A stretch of DNA of 64,000 nt from Antedon mediterranea (lineage: Eukaryota > Echinodermata > Crinoidea > Comatulida > Antedonidae): positions 6,227,001 through 6,291,000 of the forward strand of contig NC_092670.1 in the NCBI RefSeq assembly GCF_964355755.1, in the 5' to 3' direction. The notes beneath the pieces were generated by a model. It did not search any database, was not told where the DNA came from, and saw only the letters and a list, made by a program, of their open reading frames with translations. Both the position numbers and the translations under genes were made by a program. Below are positions 10,101 to 22,100 of the stretch, in pieces. Numbering within the stretch: position 1 is the first letter of the stretch; each line of letters starts with the position of its first letter.

Positions 10101-13100
10101 TAGCAATTTTAACTAATTTTTATTTATTTGTAATACAATTCATTTCAGTCCTTGACTGTTGTTTTGTAATATATTTTTATATACCGAATAAAGGTAAAAA
10201 ATTAAAATAAAAATTAATAACATAATTTTGTATGATATTTTGTACCATATGCTTCTCTTTAATATTTAGCATCTACTGTAAATGCAAGTGACACGTTCAC
10301 AAAATTTACGGTATATACTATATATACAGGTAGCATACTGTAGTATGGTATAATAATAATAATAATAATAATAATATTTATTCGGTCATCAATGTAAAAA
10401 ATAAGCAGGAATGAGAATAGGCTAAAGCCCAAACAGATTCTGCACTCACTCCATACAATACAAACAGTTAAGATAAAACCATATCCAAGAAAAATACAAA
10501 TAAACTATACATAACATGAAATATAGTGTTTTGTTAAAGCAGCCTTAAATATTGAAATTGTTTGTGAATCATTTATGTCATTTGGTATTTGCTTACATAG
10601 TCTAGGAAAGGAAACAAATACAGAATTATGAAAAGTATTGCCTTTCGAATTCCAACGTAAAAGCCTACCCCGACATCTTTCACTAGATTTAATATACTCA
10701 TGCATTTGAAATCAGCAAAATAGCAGCAAAATAGCATCAAAATGCTATACAGACTTAAAGACCCCTTCCCTGCAATTTTGGACGTTTTTTGGAAAATAAT
10801 ACATATATATCACTTTAAAAACATTAAACCATGTCATTCCTTGTCTTAAATGTACGTTTTATGGTAAATTATGATAAAAAGTGAGAAACAATGCACTACC
10901 TAAGTAGCTCGCGGCGATCGACCTCTCGTGGACGGTCTCAGGCCTAGCCTAGCTAGGCTTAGTTTTGTAGGCCTAGCTGGTAAACATCGGTAACGTACGA
11001 ACATCGTACGCTAGCTATATACCTAGGCTGACGTTGTATAGTTGCTGCATTAATTGTCTTTCTATTTTTGCCAGACTCCGTTGATACAAATTGGGGAACA
11101 CCCGGTATTTTCGCTGAAAAGTTAGGAGTCTTCCATTTGTTTTGGCTTCACGATCGATCGAAAAGTGGGCGAATTACAGGTGAAAAACAAAAATATCAAT
11201 CCGCGCGCAATGCATTTTGGGATTTATAGCGGGCCGCTATAATTATTAAAATCGATTTATTTTTCACATTTTTAACCGTTTAAAGACGAAAAAAGTTATC
11301 GCAATAGGACCATATAGTATTATTTTTACATTAAATATAGTTTGTGATCTTAAATTAGATCTAAAAAACGTAGGGAATGGGGCTTTAAGTTTCCTAATTT
11401 CTTTCTCTTTCTAATTTACTGTAACTACAATAGAGGCATTGCTTAGTAATTTGTTTCTGTAAATGGTTGTGGTAACCTTAAAGAAAATTGTTGTACTGTA
11501 AATGCCATTGTACTTTTTAGAAACTGAGCTGAAATTTAATTCAGTCATTTGTCATTGGCTTTTTATCACTTCAGTTCCGTAGATAATTTATGTGATAATG
11601 TTTTTCAGTCATGCATCTTAAATGTTTGTAATTTATTTTATTTCACAAAAATGAAATGTTCTTAAAACTCATGTTGCACACATACAGTACACCATAGAGT
11701 ATACAGTATACTGTATGTAACTCCCTGCACACACACTCTTACCAAAATCACTACGTCATTTTACCCATAAACACTAATTTGACAGCAAAGGAATTGCTTA
11801 AACTGACAGGTTACTGTATTAAAGAAATTGTGGTCATTTGGTAAACCATTGTGGTCCTGATTCTGATCATACGGTACTACCAAGATTGGTTATTCTTTTT
11901 TAAGTAAATACCGTACAGACAGTAGATTGTAAGCAATGCACGATCAGAGAAAATCCATCCCTGAAAATACAGTACCACTGGCGCAGTTTAGAAAATACAG
12001 TACAGTATTGGTATACTGTACAGCAATTCTCATACAGTAACCTGTACCAAGTGATTCAACCATTCAAGTTTACGTTTTAGTTATCTACCTATTACAAAAA
12101 AATATACAATCTCAAATATAGTTTACAGAAGATTTCTCAATGACCATCCTACATACTCAGTTAGTACAGTAATTCATGATGTGAATAAATTTGTTTAGAT
12201 TAGGCCGGAAGAAAAACGCCAACAGTTGCATTTAAATTATCATTTTATTAGTGTACATAATGAATTGGCAAAAGATGTTTTCAAGAAAAGAAAAGAAAAG
12301 TAATTCATGATACCATAAATTATTGTTTATATTTATTATTAATATTAATATCATCAAGGTCCAATAAAAATGTATTCAATAATGGTTGACAATAATCATA
12401 ATGGCTCGCAAAAAGTAAAAAAAAATTTAAAAATGTAACAAAAATTGCCCATTATTATTACAATCAAAATTAAAAGTACTTTGTATATACTGTATGTAAA
12501 TTTTGGTTTCTCTTGACCTTGGACTAAATAGACACAATTATTGTTTATAATTATATGGGTATAATGTTTAATAATAGATAATTCATTTAATGAAACATGT
12601 TTCTATAATTAAAGTTAATTAATAAAGTGACGTGAGTTGACTTTGAGTTGACTGTAAATATAGTGATGAGGGTGGGTGGTTGAATGGTGTTTAATTGGCA
12701 TTATGTCATCTTAATTACCATTGGTTTTCCCAATATACAATAAAGCTGTTAACTAATTTAATTAAAACATTTTGAAAGTTCTTTTTTGTTTGTTTACAGA
12801 CTGCCAATTGTACAAGGAGGCACGTTTGTATTCGTGGCACCAACGATGGCCATTTTGAGTCTCCGTGGCGAGTGCCCTCAACCACTGCCTGGTTAGTAAT
12901 TATTCAGTTGATTGATAACCGTAACAAAAAAATCACCCTTCCCTCTCCTTGGTTTGCAAAAGAAAAGAATCCCAGTCTCGAAATTAAGCCCACTTGGCTT
13001 CTTTTAAAGATAGTATGAGCTTCTTGTCGAAACAATAGGTTTATGTTAACATGAATGCCAAAGGAACAGAAATAAACAATTATAATACATGAAGAGTTAT

Positions 13101-16100
13101 AGTAGTTGACTGAATTAATGCCAGATACTTGTGATACTGTACATATGTACATTTTAATGGTTGTGTTTATTATACATTTATTTTACTTTTGTCTCAAAAG
13201 TTCTATATTGTTTAATAGCAATTCACAAAATTGACAATTTATTTCAAAAAGTTAGCAAAAGTAATCTCAAAAAGAAACCCATCTCAAAAAGAATAAAACC
13301 AAACCAACAGTCCTAAAAAGAAAGAAGTCCATGGGCTTGTTTTCTGGGTTATACGATATTGTTGAACTTGTACAGTATGGAATTAACAATCAATATGTTG
13401 ATATAAAGTTTGTGGTATATCATGTATACTGTAGTTCTGAAAAGAACTGTTGAGATACGTTTCTATCAATATGTTTTGTATAGCAATCAGAATTTGTTTA
13501 AGATTTTTTGTAATTATAAATTGACTGTTACTGGTAGTAGTCATAAACAGTAGGAGGATGTTTTGAAAATGATTGTCATTATTGTAATAATTCAATTTAA
13601 CATATTGTTTACTCTCTCTGTGATCTCACAATCTATGATGCCCAATTACCTCAATAAGATAAATTTGCCATTGTTCAATTAAATATTAATTTTATTGATT
13701 ATATTATCATTTAAGATACAGTATGCTACTGTATGGATTGCAATCATTTCATAAATTTATTCATAAATAATTAAATCACTAAAGTTTCATTCATACGGTG
13801 TCATTCTTCTTTCTTACAACCCAGATTTAATATTTAAACCTACTGTACCCCCTAACCTTAAACTACATGCCCATACTGTAGGCCTACAGTACATCTGCCT
13901 TTGAAGTACACTTGCTATTTGAAATCTGTACTAAAAAGAGCAATTTTTTAATGATGAATTCATGTGATAAAACTACCTGCAGTACTTTGTAAATGTGACG
14001 TCATATTATTCCATTCACATAAATTTTTAAACACTCCACGCAAATACAAAATACGTGCAAATTGTAAATGTTTGAAAGACTAGCCTTGAGCAACTTGTAA
14101 AGAAATGTTCATTAATCAAACACATGCTAATAGTCCAGAGAGTAAAATACAATCTTTGATATTCCTATAAAATTCTAATCAAATTTTATTTGAAAAAGAG
14201 AAAGAATGAAAATGCCATTGGAAATCTATAATTTATTTAAAATGGATTCAACAAACCATTATTTTTAATACTAAAATACATGGTTCCTCATTCATAACAG
14301 CATTGTCCCCTGAATGAATAAGGTTGTCCCCAGAATGGAGGTTTCCCAAAACAGGGGCTTTACTGTTGGCTACTTTAAATGAATTGAATTATGAATTAGA
14401 TGTGCAATTAATTTAAACCAACTTTTGCAGGAAATATAATTATTTATAAAAGCAGGCCGTTTATCGCTAACAGTTAGGTTAGAAAATGGCAGTGATAATG
14501 GGAAAATTATAATATTAAAGAATAATTTAATGACATATTTAAATGATGTCACAGTGGCAACTTGTAAGATGTCCTTGAATTAGAATTTATTAAAAATTAA
14601 GCTATTTAGTATTTGTTGTCAATGTATCAATAATCAATGTGGGCGTTTGTGTACGTCAGCATGATGCGTCACAATATGCTTGATCATACACTTACAGTTT
14701 ATTAAAATGGTGACAATCTTTAAATTGGCACCAAAACTCATCAGAGATATTCTTTTGCTGGTTACATTTTGTATTTTCAATTAAATTAGTGTATAAAGAA
14801 AAATTCATAAATGATACTGGGAAAAAATTAAATTAAGGGAAAAAGAAGGAATTAGGAAAGATGATTAGACAAAATCAGTACAACTTGCATTTAATTTTCA
14901 TCAGTAGAACCCAATTCTACAGTAAGAAAAGAAGGTGGAGAATTCATTGGAAAGAGGGAACCTGTTTTTGTTTGCTCTTTATAGAAAAGAAAATAGTTTT
15001 TGTATTTCTTAATTGGTAAAATCTATATGAAATTGTAGTTTGTAATTGATGTAGGCCATTTCTAAAAAAATCCCCATTTCAGCTTTTTTGGCTGAGATAT
15101 GGATTTGTATTGCTTTGAATTATTTTGATTATTTTTTATATTCAATTTTGAAATAAAGATAATGATATATAAACCATTCTCTCATTCAAGAAAAAGTTTA
15201 AAATATGACAATTGGTGAAGCATTTTTACATAAAAGATTAATGATTAAAAAATAAACAATCAATATTTTTTTTCATATCTCAAATTTATTATTCAAATAA
15301 ACTTTCTTTTTAGAGAATGCCACACAATATGAGTTTGATACTGCTACTGAAATATGGCAGAGCAGGATAAGAGAAGTATGTTTTTTTGTCTATCAGACTT
15401 TTATTTAATATTCATAGTTTTTACTTATGAATTAAAGAGTATAAAAATACTCCATACAGGAATTTGGAAGGTGTGGGAGGGCAATTTTGAAATTGTGAGA
15501 AGAGCGATATGAAAAGTATGCTCCAAGGCATGTTTTAATTTTCAATACAGTGTCTTTGTGAGTGGTATTTATGGTGGCCATAGAAAACAAAAAGTGAATT
15601 TTACATTTACAATTGAAAACTGACCAAAAAAATTTACTTTCACTTTCGTAAATCAAAATCTTTTCAGATTCAAGGTGCAATAGCAGTGTCCTCTATCGTT
15701 CAAGTCGTCATTGGATTCTCAGGAATTCTGGGATTACTGATGAGATACATCGGCCCATTGTGCATCGCACCAACAATCGCCCTAATTGGTCTGTCTCTGG
15801 TTGAGCCAGCTACGTATCTGTCAGGACAGCATTGGGGTATCTCTCTACTGTAAGTAAATCAAGTGGTTTTAAGTAATAGTTGCAAATAAATTTATACAAT
15901 TTGTTTTTGAAAATTAATTTGATATACCACGAAATCGATTAATATTTTTACCAGAGAAACCAGAAATCTCCAACATTTAAATTGAAAACTGACCTATACC
16001 GTTTCATTTCCTAATTTTCCATTATTAAACAAAACAGCACCGTGAAACTGAACTGAAGTGTGAATGTTATAACTTTCATGTGGTATAATCTGTACCTTTC

Positions 16101-19100
16101 AAAATACTATATTTCTCTATTCATGTTCATGAACTCTTTTAACATTAAGAAGTAAACAGTACATATAAAAAGCAGATTCTTAAGACATGATAGGCATAGA
16201 TTACATACTTAGATGATTTACCTCATGTACTTAGCAACTAAGTTAATCGATTGCAATGTAGTTTGGTTGTGACGTCATCTATATCCTCATAATGAATGCC
16301 TAATCGTATATTCTATACACACTTTACTATGGATTTAAAAAAAATTAAATTCAATCATTATCAACTATTGTATAATTGTTGATGGTAAATAGTTTGTTGT
16401 TTTATTTGTTTACCACACACATTGTATACAAATAATAATAGAACTTAAAATGAAATATACTTTAAAAATAAAACAGTGTGTAGTACTGTAGGTCACCAAA
16501 ATAAGATTTAAACCATTTTAAATAGGAGGAAAAGGAGAGAGACAGGGGTTGGGGAAGGAATTAATAAAAACAATATCTATAAAACTAAAATGTATATTTA
16601 TATAACATATAATAATGGTATAAAAATAGTAAAAACAGAAAATTAATTAATTAAAGTCAAAACTCTCTATTTCTCCCTCCTGATTCTGAAAATGTATAAA
16701 TAGTGATGAAATTACATTTAATGGCACTAGCTTCATCTCATTCATTATCAACTACCGCAAGTTGGTTAATGGACATAATATCACATTTGAATACAGCCTG
16801 ATAGCTTTAGGTTTGAGACTGTTAACACCATTAAGCACTTAAAATGCTGTGTGAATAACTTTAATACAATCTACAATACTGTTCAATAATGTGATTTATT
16901 AAAAGAAATGGGGAGTAGCTATCATGTTGCTGAAGCGTTAGCAAATATCTATCTGCTTATTTAAAGACATGAATGGAAGAGCTTATATAAAGAGTGGGTG
17001 GAATATAGGCTTTGTGAATCTGCCCACTCAACACAACTACGTCTTTGAGAACATGTGACAAAGTAAAATAGACCAGTCCATCTTCAAATTCATGGAAATA
17101 TTTTATCTATTGGATCACAATAAACATTCGTTATGTTAAATATAATTTCTCTTTCTGTGAAAATGAATAAAATTAATATTAAACTTGTCAACAAAATATG
17201 CCATATATTAAAAGTATAAAAAAAAAGAAAACAGAAAATGTATCAAATCAACAGAGCATCATTTCATCAAACATTTTATTTCATTTCATTTATAATTCAT
17301 TCATTTATTTACTTATTTCGGATAGTACATGCATATACAAATCATACAAAAAACAAAAAGAGAAACAATTTCACCAGGAAATTAAAAATATAAACCAACC
17401 TACAATATCCTAAAATACCAATTTTTACCAATGCTGATGTAGGTTGGATTGTTGAAGTACGTTAATTATGGTTTGAATCAGACTATTACAACTGTCATGA
17501 ATTCTGTTCATGTATAGAGTTCCTCCAATATTCATAGAATGAGGGAACCTTATTTGTTACAAACATCATGCTTGCGCTATTATTGTCGCAAACATATGTG
17601 AATGTGAAATTAAAACTAACAAATAATTATTCTGACAATAAACATTGGTAAATCTCATCCAGATACAGTAGGTCTGGATTTTAAGTGCTATTAAAAACAA
17701 ATCCAGATCTGACTTGATAACGGAAAATTAACAAAATCCATATCATAGCAGCATTTGTATTGCGAGTTTGCTAGTAATATTCAGAGGCGTAGGCTATTAG
17801 GCTATTATGGGCGGGGAAGGGTATTTTTCATGGAAATGGGCTATTTAAAATCAAAATGCTCTGTTACATATGGTAATATCATTTCTTATCTATTATATAT
17901 AATTCTACTGGATTTTTTTCACAGAACTATGGGATTGGTTGTTCTATTTTCGCAATATTTAAAAGAGTTGAATATACCGATACCAACCTATTCACGAGAT
18001 ATTGGTTTCAGCATTATTTGGTTTCCAGGATTTAAACTTTTTCCAGTAAGTATGAAAAATACTTCTGTAGTTTTCACTACAGTACCTAGCTAAACACATA
18101 AGTATACTTTGCATCTCCCATTCCCATAGGTGGTTCCAACTATGTCATCGTCAATAGTGGCCTAGAGAGAGGGTGGGTGTCAATAAACTACTTAACTCTA
18201 GAAATTAAAATAACACAAATTACCTCACCGAACCTCTTTCCTTTCTTCGTCATTAGGTTCGTATTTCTTGACAGTCATCGTGTACTGTGTGCTCAGCAAT
18301 AATTATGGGCCCCTTACCAATAAATCTACAAATATTGGAGAAGATTTATGTTTTGAACCTGGCTGTAGGCCGTAAAATCAAATTTAAAATAGCATTTTCT
18401 ACGCACATAAAAAGAGGCCAATGGGTATAAATATTGAGTGTCGATATTGAATAAAGATACATATAGTACTTTTAGGATATAGTACTTTTAGGATATAGTA
18501 CTTTTAGGATATAGTACTTTCAAAAGTTACAAGCCTGTACTGTACAAATTGTACTTATTTGCAGATCATGTAATTTTCAAAAATTTCCTAAAGGTGACTA
18601 AAAAAAAAATATATATATGAATAGTTTTACCTATTAATTTAAATTAAATTAAATAAACAATTACAAAAATGAGGTCCCCATTTATGACTCACACCCTATA
18701 GTCCAGTCCCTAAGGGGAAATGATGTTACCATAGTGGATACAAGTGTGCCCTTTGGCATGTTGATAGAACATGATATGGAGATACCAAAACAAAGTTACT
18801 GGAAATCTGATTTGACCTCTGTGACCTCTGACCTCAATTTTTATATTTCTATCTTAAACAGCCATATCTCCGCAACGGGTTTGACAATTGAAATGATATT
18901 GGTGTCAAATAGATCAGAGGGTACATATTTATATTCGCTCTAATAGAACTTTTTCCAAAAAAACGACCAGAAATGTAATTTCTCAATGTTTTGACCTTTG
19001 ACCTCGGCTTACTATATCTCAATAACTACTGATCAAAATTTCTTGAAATTTGTTTCAAATTGTTAAGAGCATACATATTTATATATACTCTAATTAAACA

Positions 19101-22100
19101 TGTTCTTCCAAATCCACAGGAAATGTCATTTACTGACCTTTGACCTTTAATGTTTAAATATGTCTGTATCTCTGTAACCAAATGTCATAAAAAGTTCAAC
19201 TTGGTGTTAAAATGTTCAAAATGTAAACATTTATATTAGCTCTAATAGAAGATGTTATCATATTTTTACTGGAAATGCCAGTTTGAGGTATGACCAGGAT
19301 ATACTGTTAAGCGTGCGTGTTTCATACTTATAATAATATACCTAAAATATAGATTTAATTGACCAGAACTACATTCAATATCCTATTTAGCCTTTTACAA
19401 TTTTCTTAAAACTTAATGTTTAATTTAATTTCAATATATAATTCCATCGCATGGTAGGCCTACACCGTAAAAGCAACACTTAATATCAACAAAAAATTAG
19501 ATAAACTTAAAAGTTAAATAACATTTTTAAAAAAGAAAGAAAATCAGGATCTTAAAGAAAGAAAAGAAGAATTAACCAATACGATTTGATACTCATAAAA
19601 CATATGACCTAATTATCAATTTAATTGCTTGAAGTATGCTGAAAAAATAAAATGTTTGAAACAGTGAGGAAAAAGCGAAGAAAAGAAAAACATATGTTTA
19701 AAATATTAGAAATCTGAAAAGGATCAAAGACAAATTAATTACAAAGCTGATTTCTTTTCAAGAACATACTGTAGTGGAATATAAAAGGAAAACAAACCAG
19801 TGAACAGTCAAAATTACCATCTTGGCTTGATGAGGCAATAACACATCCAGCTCATAACACTATACAACAAAATCTTTGAAACCAGAAGAAATTAAGAGAA
19901 GCAATAATAATTATGCTTTAATCCACAAAAACATGACAAAACTGACATCAACCATTACCGACCAAACGAACATTATAACATTTACACAAATAATTTACAA
20001 AAGTAATCAAAAACCAAAATCAGAGACCGACTAGAAGTAAATAAACCAATATATAAGGCTTTATACAGTAGGACCATCTTATACAGTTTGTCAATCAACT
20101 AAAATAAAAAGGAAATGAATATAATAATAATAATAAATAACATTTATAAAGCGCAAGAGACAAAGGTTTCAAAGCGCTGTGTTTTCCAAGATCAGTGCAA
20201 GTAGTAGCGTGCGATTATGCTTCTCTGAAGAGATGAGTTTTGAGTTTAGTTTTAAATGTGATAACAGATTTTGATGAGCGTATTTCGAGTGGTAGAGTGT
20301 TCCAGAGTTTTGGGGCTGCGACAGCGAAAGCACGATCACCGTAAAACCGAGTTCTGGAACGGGGTCCAGGTTTTAGAAGAAGTCTGCTGGATGAACGAAG
20401 CGAAGAGTTGGTTGACGGAGTAATGATGTCACATATGTAGGCTGGAGCACATCCGTTGATGGCCTTATATGTCAGCAACAGGATTTTAAAACGAATGCGC
20501 TGATCAACAGGCAACCAGTGTAAGTCACGTAAAACGGGAGAAATATGTTCATGTCGTTTAGTGCCAGTGATAAGTCTTGCGGCGGAATTTTGGATTCGTT
20601 GAAGAGGAGACAGATAAGAAGTTGGTAGGCCGTACAGAAGCGAATTATTACAGTCCAGACGAGATGAAACAAAAGCATGAACAAGACGTTCAGTTGATGT
20701 TTTGTCAAGGTACTTACGAATCTGGCCGATCTGGTAAATTCCAAAGGAAGCACCACGGCAAACATTACGAATGTGTTCTTTTAAACCGAGGCTGTTGTCT
20801 AGTTGGACGCCTAGATTTCTGGCTGAGCTGGAGGTAGAGACACTAGTATCTCCGATATGGACCAAAGGAAATGATGATGCCTCACGGAACTTTGAATGAA
20901 AATGGATCATTTCAGTCTTGGAGTCGTTGAGCATGAGTTTATTTTGAATGGCCCATGAGCGAACATCTGCAATGCATGATTCAAGGCTGTTAACAGATTC
21001 AGAGTGATGTGTAGGTTTCATGATTAAATATAGTTGAGTGTCATCTGCATAGATCATATGACGAACTTCCGGGTGGGAATCAATGATGTTGCTGAGTGGT
21101 CCAGTGTATAAGATGAAATCGAGTGGACCTTTTACGGATCCCTGTGGTACACCCCAGGGTAGAGCGAACTCATCAGACATCGAATCACCCACAATGATTG
21201 CTTGTCTACGATTCTCAAAATATGAAATAAACCATTTCAATGCGGTTCCGCTTATGCCGTATCTTTTATGAAGACGTTGAAATAATAAATCATGATTGAT
21301 AGTGTCAAATGCTGCGGAGTAGTCGAGTAGAATAAGTACCGCTTCATTACCTTTGTCTAAAGCAAGTAGTAGATCGTTTGTAACACGTAATAAAGCGGTT
21401 TCAGTTGAGTGGAAGCGGCGGTAGGCTGATTGGACTCTTGAAAACAGGAAATGTTCATCCATATATGCTTTTATCTGAGCAGTTGCAATTCTTTCCAAGA
21501 CTTTGAAAAGGAAGGGAAGATTTGCTATTGGTCTATAATTTTGTAGGACGTTGGAGTCGAGATTTTGCTTTTTCAACAGTGGCATAACGAGGGACAATTT
21601 AAATGCAGATGGTACAGTACCTGATGACAGCGACATGTTGACGATTTTAGTGATATGCGGTAGTAGAGCGTCAATGCAGTTTTTTAGTAACCGTGTTGGA
21701 ATTGGGTCAAGTCTACTGGACTTAGATGCGCTTTCAGCGATGACTTTGCGTACCGTATCTTCTGGTATTTGCTCAAATTCAGCGAAACTACTATTACATG
21801 ACTCGTCGACGTTGACAGTTATTAGTGGAGTGTTTATGGAGTTAAGATTCTTGCAAATTTTCAGAATCTTTTCATTAAAGAAACAGCCAAACTGGTTTGC
21901 GAGATCCATTGAAGATGTGTGTTTTGGCAGAACAGGAGAAGAATCGACCGAGTACAGTTTACTTATGATGCGGAAAAGGTTCTTGTCATCCGCATTAGCG
22001 ATTTCATTGCGATGATAATTGCATTTTGCTAGATCTAGCATATCTTTATATGCTTTGCATTCCAACTTGTACCTCTGTTTGTCGATATCCAAACCAGATT

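Noticed and set aside
17755-18093. 112-codon plus-strand frame as a stand-alone gene
   Set aside because: Only 17925-18045 is conserved; it is SLC23 coding exon 6 with intron read-through on both sides.
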